From: Camarhynchus parvulus
Taxonomy: Eukaryota; Chordata; Aves; Passeriformes; Thraupidae
Reading direction: 5' to 3'
DNA length: 64,000 nucleotides
Assembly: GCF_901933205.1 (NCBI RefSeq)
Contig: NC_044571.1
Span: 75,021,689-75,085,688, forward strand
Notes under the pieces: model-generated
The model's database searches: none
Told to the model about the DNA's origin: nothing
What the model saw: the letters and a program-made list of their open reading frames with translations, nothing else
In this document: positions 38,801-51,830 of the stretch, piece after piece
Position numbering within the stretch: the first letter of the stretch is position 1
Layout: each line of letters starts with the position of its first letter
Translations under genes and position numbers: made by a program

Positions 38801-39165
38801 AATTCAGTCTAACGGATCATTTGCAGTCCTTTTCCACAATATTTTGGACATTTATCCTATCTTCATAGAATTTTTGCTTCAGTTTTTTGTACTAATAACA
38901 GATATATTGATTAAAGAACTGAATCAACCATTTTTGACTCAAAAGAGAGCAAAATTCCTCACCCTTTTAAATCTTAAATAGAAAGCAAAGTCCAGAGCAA
39001 ATTTCTTGATGGAAAATACTGTGAAAGACATGTTGTAAGAAGCACTAATGCTCAGGGGGTCTTACAGAGCTGGCAATAGAAGTCTCTTTCTATGGTGGTT
39101 TGAGATGATAATATACATTAAATTTCATGGTGGATCACACTGCTTTTCTGTGAGTTATCAGTCAA
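35801..39165. other. Intergenic, no gene recognised
   Basis: AT-rich unique-looking sequence. The longest frame is 92 codons (37342-37620, minus) and unassigned. Confidence 0.6.
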
Positions 39166-39500
39166 GAATCACAAAATCACTGATTCATTTAGGCTGGAAA
39201 AGACCTCTAAGATCATCCAGTCCAACTGTTAACCAAACACTGCCAAATTCCTACTAAACCATGTCCCCAGTACCACATCTAACCTGGCCTTGAACACTCC
39301 CAGGCATGGGGCATCCACAACTTCTCTGGACAACTCGTTCCAGTGCCTCACCACCTTCACAGTAAAGGATTTCTTCTAATATATGACATTACCTTGACCT
39401 CTTTCAGTTTAAAGCTATTCCCCTATGTGCTGTCACTACATGTCCTTTTAAAAATCCCTCTCCAGCTTCCATCTAGGTTGTTTTTAGGTACTACAAGGCT
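39166..39500 (-). mobile_element. CR1 LINE 3' end
   Basis: The minus-strand CR1 tail is well preserved: TTTAGGCTGGAAAAGACCTC, TCATCCAGTCCAACTGTTAA, GGCATCCACAACTTCTCTGG and CCAGTGCCTCACCACCTTCA. It fades into the CTGTCACTACATGTCC block near 39450. The 115-codon + strand frame across it is antisense shadow. Confidence 0.92.
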
Positions 39501-42071
39501 GCTTTATACTTACTCACCAATCATCCAGTATTTCCTGTTTCCTCTTGAACTGTTAGCTTCAATACATTTTGTAGCAATGAATGATATTGGTAGTTCACTT
39601 GCTTATCTGTTTCTGGTTTTTTATGTCAGCTTCACTCATGTTCATGCGTCTGCAGCTACACTTACTTCAACATCTCTTCAAGTCCTGTAAATTTGGAGTC
39701 GAACTCTGAAAGTTCTCCCCAGAGTATGGGATTAGCTTGGGGAAAGAATAAATTATGCACAAAAGCATTACATTCTTCTTCTGTACATAATAATGCTAGC
39801 ATGAGAGAAAAATTAGCTTATTAATGTCATATGAAGTCTAAGAGTTTTAAGATATAGTCCAACCTGCTATCATATTCTTTTCCTCTTTTATGCTGAAGAA
39901 ATGGTGTTCTCTGATGTAATGCTGCCAATCTGCCCTTTCCATTTTCTGTTACAGCCAGACTAATTTTTATGTATCTCATGCCCTTTGGGTCTAAAATCTG
40001 CTTAGTAGTACTAAGAAGCCAAGTTTCTAGGTGCCTTTGAAATGCTAGAGAAGAGAAAGCCAGAAAGATTGTCCAGGGTTCCATTTACCTTGTATCTATT
40101 TTAAAAGCACATTAAATCAAGAGCTTAAAGCACCCTTGCTAATTACTACTCACTATAGTTAATCATAGGACAAGATGGTAAAATAGCCTACTGAATCATT
40201 TGGATAGACTGCACAAGGATTTGATCTTCTGTGGTGCTATGTCTTGAATTTCAAATTGCTCAGAAAATTCAAATCCGTGATCTAAATCAGCTAAACACTG
40301 CAGCCTTTGGGTTCAGGGCTAATACCTATGTACACAGGATAATAATCTCCTTTCTTTTTAAAAGTTTTGAGCATACTAGCTGGCAAGTATAAGTTGCTTC
40401 AGTTATAGGACAGAAAGCCAAATATCTGCAATATTACAATGGGATATTGTATCTACCTTGTCCTTGTAAGCAATTGGAATGAGGATTGACTAGAAATTCC
40501 ACTCTCCCTTGTAAATGATAAATGAGTACCTTCTAAGAATTTTGTTCTCTCTTGCATGCATGATATTAATCCTGTGATGCACCTGCAAAGGTGGGCAAGA
40601 AATATGAAAACAGACAGACACATTCTGCTGGGGTGGATCTTCTGTCACAGCAGATAACAGCACCTTTGGATACACGTTACAATGAATGAGGTACTAGACA
40701 TTTTCCTAATGTGTACAGCAGCTGGCTTACCCTAAACCTGGCCTTTGGACACTCCTCATGAATAAGAAGGGCAATTAGTGAATCTTCTTTCAAAGAACAG
40801 CATACACAGAACCTCTGTTTTCCAGTTCTTCTGTAAAACAATGACAAGTTATAATTAATAATGCATAAGAGAGGTGTTACAGAGATGAACATATCTTGGA
40901 AATAGCTCAGATACTATTTAAGATGAGGAATTATTGTAATTGCATCAGTTCCACATAGTATATTATATAAATTGTATTAAAGACATGGTAATTCATTATT
41001 ATTTTTAGTACTACTAAAAGAACGCATACACAGTTACAAGGTGTTATCTGAATTTGCATAAGGATACCAAAGGAAATCTAATACTCCAGAAATGCATCCA
41101 AGTAGTGTAATCTCTAAAGCATCCAGGTAAAAATCCTTATATCTGCTGGAATCAGATCCCAAATTTCTATGTGTATGTTCTCTGGTATTTACAACCTTAA
41201 AACCATAGACATGAAAATCACAATCTTGCTTACAAAAAGAACATTAACTAAAAGTCTTTTTCACTTGTTCACTCGCTTACTCTAATATCTAGGGTCCAGC
41301 TGGGTTCATCCATGAAAACTTTTCCATATGCAAAAAAATGGGTCTTAGAGTAGTAAAAAATGAATCACTGATGATGTCATAAACTGAACACAGGAGAGGA
41401 TGGCTACAAGGCCTTCATTATGTTGGTGATGGGCATCTGGCTGATAAAAAAATTTTTTTTGAAGCCCTCTTCTCCAGCAAATACCTAATTTAATCAATGT
41501 CAACCTGACATATAGCCTACTGATCATATTAGTTCAACTGCTGAATTAGCTACACATTTTTGGCTAAGGGAATGATAATGCATTGTGCCGAATAAGGCTG
41601 CCTCTATTATCCAAGGTTTAATGATCTGGAATGACAAATGGTTTGGTTGGAGTTTGGATTAAAATCTAAAAAATATGTATTGAGGATATTGGTTTTATGT
41701 GATTTTCTCTTGACCCACAATTGAACTGAATTTTACACTTTTTTTCCTCTGTAGATTGCTGCTGAAAGTTCATAGCAAGATACCAAGGAACTGGTTTTCT
41801 TCTATATTATCTAGATCAGAGCTCATTTTGCAACAGATGATACAAGAAGAAAGAGCTGGACCATGCAAAAAAACCAAATCAAATATAAACAACATAGGAA
41901 TTTTCTTTTGTCTAGGAATAGCTTCTTTCCTTTAATCAAAAAGAAGTCATATATATTATGAGCCTTATAAGGAAGATGAGAACACAGTGATCCACAGTAC
42001 AAAACCAAGATGACTTTCCATTACATTAAAGCTCATTATAAAGTTATCTATTTGAAAACATGTTTTACAGA
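39501..42071. other. Intergenic, nothing recognised
   Basis: AT-rich sequence, no frame above 90 codons, no named repeat. Confidence 0.6.
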
Positions 42072-42985
42072 AATCATAGAATTGTTTAAGTCGGAAAAGG
42101 CCTCCAAGATAATTAAGTTTAACCCAGCACTGCCAAGTGCTCCACTAAGCCATGCCCCTGTGCGCCACATCTACACATCTTTTAAATACCTCCAGGAATG
42201 GTGACACCACTACTACTGTGGGGAGCCTGTTCCAGTGCTTGGCAACCTATTTGGTGAGGAATTTTTTCCTAATATCCAATTTAAACCTCCCTTGGCACAA
42301 TTTGAGGCCAATTCCTCTTGTCTTGTCAGCTGTTACTTAGGAGAACAGACTGACACACACCCCACTGAAAACTCCAACCAGCTCCACAGACTTATGTGTA
42401 TCTAAAGGGTGTACCAGTGGCTGACCATTTCCCTGGGTTATAGGGACTTCACTCTGCTCCTCATCCCTGTCTTCTAGCTCAGAGGACTGGGTACTGGGGA
42501 AACAATTGATCTCAGTATTATGGACTGAGGCAAAGAAGGCATTAAGTTCCTCAGCCTTTGTTGCTAAGTGTTCCTCTGCATCCAGTAAAGGATACAGAGT
42601 CTCCTTGGCCCTTCTGTTTTTGCCATTGTATTTGAAATAACATTCTTTGTTGTCTTTTATGGCAGTAGAGAGAATAACTTTTAGTTGGGCTTTTGCTCTT
42701 TTAATTTCCCCCTTCATAACCTCTCAACATCCTCACAGTACTTGTGAGTTTGCCTGACCCTATTTCCAAAGTGTTCCATTAACTCTCCTTTTCTTCCTGA
42801 GTTCCAGATAAAGCTCTCTGTTTAGCCAGCCCCTCTGTCTTATTTTTTGGCACATGGGAACAGCTTTCCCCTGTGGTTTTTTAGATCTTCTTCAAGAATG
42901 TCCAGCCTTCCTGCACTACTTTGCCCTTCAGGTCGGCCTCCCAAGGGACTCTATCAACTGAACTCCTGAAAAGTCTGTGCCCCAT
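42072..42985 (-). mobile_element. CR1 LINE with internal deletion (ORF2 linker joined to 3' end)
   Basis: Read on the minus strand, 42985-42346 holds the ORF2 segment between endonuclease and reverse transcriptase: ELRKKRRVNGTLWK, then IKRAKAQLKVILSTAIKDNK, KYNGKNRRAKETLYPLLDAE and KAEELNAFFASV. It then passes directly, near 42345, to the element's 3' end (GRFKLDIRKKF, KHWNRLPTVVV, and the terminal AATCATAGAATTG complement). The whole RT domain, about 1.5 kb or more in a full element, is missing. Only one frame break is seen in the linker part. Confidence 0.92.
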
Positions 42986-45900
42986 CATGCCAGGGCACAT
43001 GGGAGGATAGAGCAGTCATAGAGGAACTGCCTTTGAGAAACCCATATGGGAACATGATGAGAGCACAATGTTGTGATTATGTATCATATCCTTTTCTTTA
43101 ATGAATCAATTATAGTGTGGAAAATATGAAGTAAAATGCTTTTATTTCAAGAAAAAAAAAATAAGGCAATGAAAATAAGTTCACCAAAGCAATAAATCAG
43201 AATAAAATTAATGAAACCTTTAAATGTCATTTCAGTAACAAGGTGCAACAATGGCCTTAACCAAAATTAGTAGAGAAAGTATTAGAAAGGCCAAGCATGG
43301 GGATCTCAATATTTGGAAAGTTTGTCCTTTGTACCTTTTACACTGCCGATTAGTGGGAAGAAGGGGCAACACTCAAAGGCTAAAAATATGGTCTCTCAGC
43401 ACAAAAAGAGTAAAAGGACAAAGAGAATGCAAAAGATGACAGCATTTGGATAAAAGCCAGTCATATAAAGATATCAGCACAGAATAATAAAAGAGACTGG
43501 CACTCATCCCAAATCAATTATGGAAGATTAGTGCAGCATAGGCCAATATACCTGCCTTCAGAAAGACTAAGATGTGCATAACAAAGTTCAAGAATAGCTA
43601 CAAAAAAAGGGAAGAAAAATTGAATTTCAGGAGATAGCAGAAAAATGAAGGCAATGTTAATTATAAACCAAAGGAAGGCACAAATGTATTATTATTTCAC
43701 TACACCTGTTTATCACCTCTGTATGAACTACACAGGTCTGAATTTACTCATCACAGACTCTACCTAAGACATTAACTCAGTGGGTATGGAACATATTGAG
43801 ACACCTCATCCTGTTACCAGGTAGACTGCCACTTGATGTTCAGTACTTCTGAAAATATACAAATTGGCATAAGATCCCAAAAGCTGTGTTTACTTAAAAT
43901 GTGATATATTTTACCAAATCAAGCATGTCTAATATGATGTATTTCCATTTTTAAAATTATTGTTTTATGGAGACTAACAAAAAACTTCAAATAGACTACT
44001 GCTCATGAATCAGTACTGCTTGTAAATAAGCCAAATCACCTTGGGTACCTTAAAACTCAGGGTAAAGGTAAAGTAACACATAAATGCTGTGCAGGGTAGT
44101 TCAACATCCATTAAAAATTGGCTAGTGGGGCTACAACTAACAATTACTTGGACTACAACTCAGCTGTCAATCACATTGAGACTGACCGAAAATACCAACA
44201 GGAAGCCAAGCATTAAAATCACCTACTGATCAACTTTTATGAACTACCATTGCTGATTTACTTTGTGAAAGTATAGCTCCTTCCTCTGCAATTATGTACC
44301 GAATTCCAAGCTAGGTATGCTCATCTTCCTCGGATTCTTTTTTTTTTCCATGCTTCTCAAATGCCAAACATAAGAGTAAGCCTTCTAATTTCTCATCTAA
44401 ATCTCTGTTTACACTATTTAAAGTATTATAACAGACTTTGAAGGGCATTTTCAGACAAACAGAAAATTGCCCCTTGCACCTCATTTGCTTTTTCTTCTGT
44501 GTGTTCAGCAACAGAATTGAGAAGAATTCATTATTATTGCTTCTGTAGAATTGTTATCATTATTTTGTTAGGAAAACGCTAAGAAAACGTGATTGAAAAG
44601 TAGTGAGACTGTAAATCATAGACTGGTTACCTGCCTTACTGTCACAAAGCTACATTACTAGAACTGAGGTCCTTTTCATTACTGATTATAGCCAATGAGG
44701 GACATAAAGTAGGATCTTTCTCATGCAAATATATGACTCTGTGTGTGTTTGTGCAGGTATGAAGAGGTAAAAGTGTCACCTGTAAGAATACAATAAAAAT
44801 AGGCACATAACTTCCATTTCAATTACCTAAACAAATTCCTTCTCTGTTAAAACTGTAAGATTTGATCAGAAAACATTGTTTGAATGCTTTTGTAAAATCT
44901 GCAGTAAGCCTCCTTTATCTTTTAATCCAAGAAAGAGACTGATCATTTTTTCCTTTTACAAACTGCTCTTTTGAGATCTCAGTGACTCAGCTGATTTTTC
45001 TCCAGATTAGTTTACTTTGACACCTGACTGAAGACCATAGCTGCAGATTCTGTAGTTCAAAGCAGGGATATTTCTTTCATCAGTAAGTATCTGTAGATGA
45101 CTTTGTTGAAGTTTTCTCTTGGTGTCTTAGATCTGCACCAGATCCATGATGTGCTCAGTCTAAAACAGCTGTCTATGTATAGCATCACTATGTGACTTTG
45201 TCCTGTAGATCTCCATAGGATAAATTCAGATATCAAATTGATAAATACAATTCATTCCCACCTCCAGTGACTTTTGATATAAACTAGCTGGCAGCATAGC
45301 CACACAAACAGCAGTTCTCCAAAAGATCTTGGTTACTCAATGAATAGTCCCACATAGTCCTTATTTAAACAGTGGGTGGAGAATGGTAGTAATGCAAATA
45401 TATCTAATAATGTGCTGATTTGGTCAGTGTTAACAGAATTACTAAAGAGTTCATGGTCCATTTCTCTTTTCCCTTTCCAAGTAAATCTGCAACAGCAAGA
45501 GAGATACAATTGTAATGCCTGAAAATCTCCTGTGGTTGAAGCTGATGCACTCTTCTGAAAATCAGATTTCCAAAGTTAGTAGGCAATTTTGGCAGTTTGA
45601 CCTTTATTTAAAGGTCAAAATCAGTTTTCTGGTGTCATGTGGTAAACTAAATCAAATCAGACTCAGAATTGATGCCTCCAAAGCCCTTTTACAATGTTAG
45701 ATGTTTATGCCCTGCCTAGGAAGGTCACAAGTTCTCATACACTGTTCAGTGGGTTGATAATGGCTAATAAGGACCTCACATGGCCTACCCCTGCTTAAAA
45801 TAAGTTTTCATTGCAATGTAGCCAGAGTGACACTACAGCAGAGCCTATAATGCCTAATCTTACTGACTTCCCCCATTCAGGGCAGCTTCTAAACAAGCCA

Positions 45901-48744
45901 AGTGCAGATGAAAAACTTTGGAAGGCAGTACAATGGTATCTAAGACTGTTTGGTGAGATTGAAAGACTTTTCAATGCTCATAAAATATCCACATGACTTA
46001 CACCAGGAAGACACATGAAAGATGGCTGGTAAGCTTAACATAAACTGTGTCTGAGGAACTGTGAATCAAGCAGTACAATCACCTCCTGCCAGACACTGTA
46101 ATCCCTGAGCTGTTTTAAATGATCATATCACATAGTTTTTAAGGCTTAGTCAAGGTCCTTCTTTTAGACAAGCCTGTAACATCAGCATGCAAAGTCATTG
46201 CCCACATGCAATGGGACAGTGCAGCCTTGCCAGGAAGAAACAGAGCGAAAACTTTGGAATGTTAGCCTAATGAGTTAAACACTGACTAGTACTTCCACTC
46301 GTTACCTGATAATTTTGTGCAATGTGACCCTGGACAAATAATTGCTGTTGATGCTTTTCCTATTTCTACAGTGTGAATGTTAACAAACACCTAGATAGTT
46401 TGCCATTCCTGAGGATTAGGCTATTTTTGTGAAAACTCTTGAAAATTAAATGTCCTTACTAATTCTAGAGGAATGCTGAACAAAGTACTAGAGCTCAGAC
46501 ATGCACAGGCCTACAGGGCTGCCCTGCAAGCTCTGTTGCATGCCGCAGGACTGAGAAATGAAAGCTTCTCAGGGAGAGCTGGTAAAATTACCTATTATCA
46601 ATTTGTTCTCTCTTCCTACTGTTCAACTCTCTTCTCAAACTTTAACTGTTTGAACTGAAATGCAACATTCCAAGTGTCTGCCTCAAGCTGATGTCTTTTC
46701 ATTCCCACTGAATAACTATTATACTGCTATTAATATTGCCACACCAGACTTTCAAAAAACATTCTGTGCAAACTGAGTTTGGTCCCTTGTGCACAGCTAT
46801 TACAAAGACAACTAACAAATAAAATGATCTGAGACTATTTTTTCTTATAGTCTCTGCCTCATTCAGTGTCCAAAATGGAGGTCAGCACAGAAAGCAGGAT
46901 TCACCTGTACTGCCTCCAGACATGTGCAGCCCTAAGGTCTACAGCTGAAGTAGACAGTTTGTGCTTTCCTTAGTTTCATAGAAAAAAATAAAAGGTACTT
47001 CCAGGGTGCAACTCGGCTTATTCTTAGACACATTAACCCTATTCAAAACCTGTCAATTTTTGTCTATGTTACAGACATATCTATGGTTCGATGCAGGATT
47101 TTATTTGGCAGATCATAAACCAGTCTTTAATTTGGGTGCTACAGTGTATAGTGAAGTACATCATCCCTTTTCTCAAATGGGATTGGGGTGCAGAAAGACT
47201 AAGTTTCTGTTAGTTCTAGACACTGAGTTTTACAATGTTTGGTATTATGTAGCACTACAGATATTCAAGAAACAGCAAACAGCAACTGTTAGCTTCAAAT
47301 ATAGTTATGCATGCTGTGAACTTTTTCTAATGAGACTCTACTGTCTCCAGCTGGGCATCCAGAAAATGAGAAACATAGAGCTGAAGGCCAGCTGTGAGAA
47401 ATCTGGTTTGTGTCATCTGTGTAACAACACACATGTGGGTGTAGAAACCCTTTCATGCCACTCAGCTGCCTCAGGGATTCAGTTTTCTTTTCCATCCACC
47501 TCCTGCCCCACTCACTTCATGACTTTAAACACTGCAACAAATGAAGTAAATTTTCTACAGACTATCTCCCTTTGTACCGCAAAGTCATTATTTATCTCCA
47601 TTAGGTATATTTAATCCTCTGAAAAAAGTAGTTTTCACACATAGTAATTACAACATATGCCAAAAGGTGGCTGAATTAAGTTTCATAAAGTGTTTTATTT
47701 CAGAAATGTTCTAACTCCTGATTGGTAACTTAGGTTTTCTTAAGATAAACATCTAAGTCTGTGCTAATCATCTGCTTTTGTCTTACTATGCAAAAAGAAA
47801 GCCATTGGAGGTTGGGGAAGGGTTAGGGGAACTCAACACTTCCTAAGTTAATTATGAAAATGGCATATTAGATCAAGCACCCTCTGGTGGCACCTGCTTT
47901 TCTCTCAGACTGCAAATGGAATACACCATGTCTACATCAGATTTAGCCCTCAAAGTTTTGTTTACCCTTCTAAGTTTTGTTTTTGAAAATCTATGTTTAG
48001 AGCAGATTATTATGACATTTATTTATTGAGTACCTCAGTATTTTAAAATGTCCATAATTGCTGCAGGAGTGCATGAATCCTTCTTTTCCTTGTATTTTTC
48101 TACAGCGTGTTTTCATCTTGTTCTGCCATTCCAGAGGTCTCTGGAGAGGCCATGGTATTTAATCTAATACTTCTTGAATTAAAAATCGAGCTCAATAAAT
48201 GACAAAATATATTTTATTGTACATGCTACTTCCTAGGAATGCATTGAATTAGTATGCCTTGTTGCGTTCCCCCCCAGGAGACCGATTTAGTCTAATGATA
48301 GTGCAAGGTCATTAGCACAGTATCAGCATAAATTCTGCTTAACCAATGCCAGGTGATTAACCAGTTTGTGTTAATGTGTTGTGTGCATAAAACTGTGAAC
48401 TCAACTCCTCTGTATGACAATGTGATCTCAATAAAGATTTGGGCAGCCTGAATGTATTCCCACTAATCTGGAACCAGAGATAAGTCATTCTCACCAGTGT
48501 TCCTAAGATCAGTTGAAGACTCTCATTGCCATCCAAAGCAGATTCAAAATATTTTTCCTTAGCAAGCTGATTTAAAAACTGCATATATTTAAAAGAAAAT
48601 CTTAAGCACGCTTCATGTGCTTTCTCAATATTTATAAATCATTCAATTTGAAAATCTGATTGCTTGTATATTTTCATCAGTTATATATGGATTCTGTTTT
48701 TTTTTTATGATCTAAAGCAATCTTTATTAAAGAAACCAAACCCA
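42986..48744. other. Intergenic, no gene recognised
   Basis: AT-rich sequence without named repeats. A 202-codon + strand frame at 47006-47614, opening with GTG and not ATG, is the longest in the AT-rich part of the window. I recognise no domain in it and see no splice or promoter context. Confidence 0.5.
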
Positions 48745-49549
48745 AACTGTGAGTGCAGAGGTATATTTTACAACAACAAGGGTGACTGGAAGGCTCTGCA
48801 CATGGGTCAGGACAGTGCCCAGTATCAACACAGACTGGAGGAATAAATGGATTGAGAGAAACCCTGGGAAGAAGGACTTTCCTCAGCGGATGAAAAAAGC
48901 AGACATGACCTGTCAATGTGCGCTCATGGCCCAAAAAGCCACCACATCCTCAGCTGCATCAAAAGAAGCATAACCAGCAAGGCAAGGGAGGTGTTTCCCC
49001 CCTCAATTCCCCATTTGTGATACTCCACCTGAAGTGCTGCGCCCAGATCTGGATGGCCCAGTGCAAAAAAAGACAGAAACCTGTTAGAGCAGGTCCAGAG
49101 ATGGACCTTGAAAATGATCCAAGGGCTGATATACCTCTCCTATAGACAAAGGCTTACAGAGCTGGCAATATTCAGCCTGGAAAAGTCTCACGGAGGACTT
49201 TATTGACTTCCTTCAATATCCAAATAGGGTTTATGGAAAAGATGAGGAAGGCTTTTTACCAGGACCTGTAATGACAGGACAAGGGACAATGGTTTTAAAG
49301 TAAAAGAGGGAAGGTTCAGATTGGATGTAATACTTGTTTTGGTTTTTTCCATTGTGGGGGTGGTGAGGTACTGAAACAGATCACTGATAGAAGTTCTGTA
49401 GTCCCACTACAGTAAATGTTGAAAGTCAGGTTGGATGGGGCTTTGAGCAACCTGATCTAGTGAGAGGTGTCCCTGCCCATAGCAGGGAGGTTTCCCTGTG
49501 TGATCATTATTGTTCTTTCCAACTCAAACCCTTCTATGACTCTATGATA
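48745..49549 (+). mobile_element. CR1 LINE, ORF2 C-terminus through 3' end
   Basis: Plus-strand translation gives RLCTWVRTVPSINTDWRNKW, then HLKCCAQIWMAQCKK in another frame, followed at DNA level by GAGCTGGCAATATTCAGCCT, AGGTTGGATGGGGCTTTGAG and CCCTGCCCATAGCAGGGAGG, ending TTCTATGACTCTATGAT at 49549. Several frameshifts break ORF2. It is the longest + strand CR1 in the window and keeps its 3' terminus. Confidence 0.93.
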
Positions 49550-51209
49550 AAAGCTCAGAGTTTTGCATTTTTTACTTTTATGTTCTGAATTTTTGTATTT
49601 AATGATGTCAAATTATTGATTGTGAAATGACTGAAAAGGCTTCATTTTGCTACGTCTATGAAATGCAGGCAAATCAAGAGAAAATAAGACAAGTTTGCTT
49701 TCCAACAACATAACTAAACTCATTACCAAGAGGGTCAGCAAGGGAAAAATGGTTCTCCATTCTGCATTACACATTTCTCACTGCAAGCCAGAATCTTCCC
49801 TATTTATGAAGTGGTGTTGGAAAATTCTTGAGTGGGAAAGAAAAACAGAAAAAAAAAGGCTGAGGTTCTTGGATGATCAGATTTAGGAAATATGTATACT
49901 GCACATGTGTGCCCAGACCTCAAAAAGGAATGAAATTACCCATAAAGTAATGAAAAAACAATAAAAGCCCAGCATCATGGCTTAGCAGTTTTGGAACACT
50001 GTCAACAATATGAGCCAGTGATGTTCTGTTGAACTTAACAAAGGATTAAAGGCAAGCTATAACTCAAGAGGACAAGAAAGAATTTTGCATAACTAGAAGG
50101 TTCAATCCTTATAAAATCCTTAAAATATTTCAATAAAGTTATGATTATCTAGGTGGCTGTGTAGAGGAATTTACATAGGACCCATATGTATGATGGCTGC
50201 TCAGAACTTCAGCCTTGGGAAATTGACGGGAAACTTTCCGTCACCAAAGGAAGATATTTGATCCCTTACATGTATTTTGAATTGAGCACAAACTGCAACA
50301 CAGTAGATGACAAGTTCACATGCCATCTTTGTTGTGCCAAGACATGAGTTAATGGTCTCAGGCTTCAGCATAAAGATGCATTTCAGTCTTTATAACAATG
50401 CTTGGGTGATATCTCCTAATTTGTTTACAAGATAATTTACAGAATTTGAAAAGTGTTCCCATGCTGAAAAAATGCTGAAGTCAAGAGAAGGCAAATACAT
50501 CTTGCCCCAGAGAAGAGAACACAGAGCAGTCCAGAAGGAATGTCTGGGCAGTATTACACACAGAGAACCTACATCATTACTGTTCTTACTAAAACTTGTT
50601 GCTTTATTTGTAAAGTAGCATCTGCAACATACAGACAGAAAGCAGGAATTATCATGAAAAATTCTGAGTCTGAAACCTCAGATCCTAGAAATATCATACT
50701 ACCAGTTGTAAAACATTCCTAGAATTTCTCTAAAATTTTAGATGTCAGTTTTCTAACTCAAATGTATTTGAAGACAAAATCTGTCATAATTTTGACAGGT
50801 GCAAAGAAATTGATCACAGAAATAACACAAGGGGTTAGGTAGAAGATACAAGGGTTTGAGGACAACTCTGTTACTAAATCCAAACTAATAGTTTCAGATT
50901 ACTTACATCAAAATATTTAAGACTGAGCACAGGATCCTGATAAACCATTACTGTTCATTCACAACACAAGATCCAGAGGAAAAAAACAACCAAATTAAAA
51001 CCAGTCATTTATCACTTGAATTACCTAACACTGATGGTGGGCGATTCTAGGTCTCAAGACACTGTAAAATTGATTTCCTATTTTAAAATCAAGTTTTGAT
51101 ATTTTCTTTTTCTAAAAGATATTACACTTTTAAACAAACGAAGCAGGAGGTCAGACAGCAAAACAGTTTGTGTTGAAGTGCGTTTTTATACTTCGTAATA
51201 CTTTGAAGT
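49550..51209. other. Intergenic, nothing recognised
   Basis: AT-rich sequence; open frames under 65 codons. Confidence 0.6.
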
Positions 51210-51214
51210 AGTTT

Positions 51215-51825
51215 TGTTTTGTATCCCCGTATTTTTCCCAAATGGTTTATCCCAGACTGTACCCCCCTCCCTTTACCTGTGTTATCCCTCTCCCTGGATG
51301 AGATCATCCCCAAACCCCCACCCTGGCTCTCTGTCAATCACTCAGCATCCCATCCCTTGCATCTGGAAGCTTCGGTCCAGGTCGTTGAGTGATTAGCCAG
51401 AGGCCAGGGGTCAGCCCCCCACGCCTTGCCCCATACGCTGTCCTAAATGTCTATCCCGCAGTACCCATCCCTTAGGGTCACCTATTGGTTAGTAAAATGT
51501 TATCTACTTTTGGTTTCCACCTCCCTTTAAATGTAACCTTGGCACATCTCCCGGGGGTCTCAGCAGGAGGCCCCTGAGGTGCAGGAGCTCCTTTGGGACT
51601 CTTAGAATAAACCTTGGATTAAGCCCTGCTAAGAGTCGGCCCTTTATCATCTACCGATGTCTCTGGTTCTCTTCTGCTGCAAAGGCGACCAGCCTAGGTG
51701 CCCTCGGTACCCTCGGGGCATGAGAGAGTCTCCCCGCTGTTGGCCGTGTTGGGGCTGCCCCCCCGGTGTCTGCCAACTCAGGACTGGCCGGGGGTTCCTG
51801 AGAGGCCCACAGAGGGACCGAGACA
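51215..51825 (+). mobile_element. Solo LTR with 5-bp target duplication
   Basis: The element begins TGTTTTGTATCCCC and ends GGACCGAGACA, giving TG...CA termini and 611 bp. Perfect AGTTT repeats flank it at 51210-51214 and 51826-51830; a 5-bp duplication is typical of ERVL-type elements, though not exclusive to them. Plus orientation is supported by a TTTAAAT element at 51536-51542, upstream of AATAAA at 51606-51611. It has no internal genes. It looks young: little decay is evident and the composition is clearly different from its AT-rich surroundings. It lies about 6.3 kb upstream of the PDGFD start on the same strand. The 128-codon frame across its end is not a gene. Confidence 0.87.
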
Positions 51826-51830
51826 AGTTT

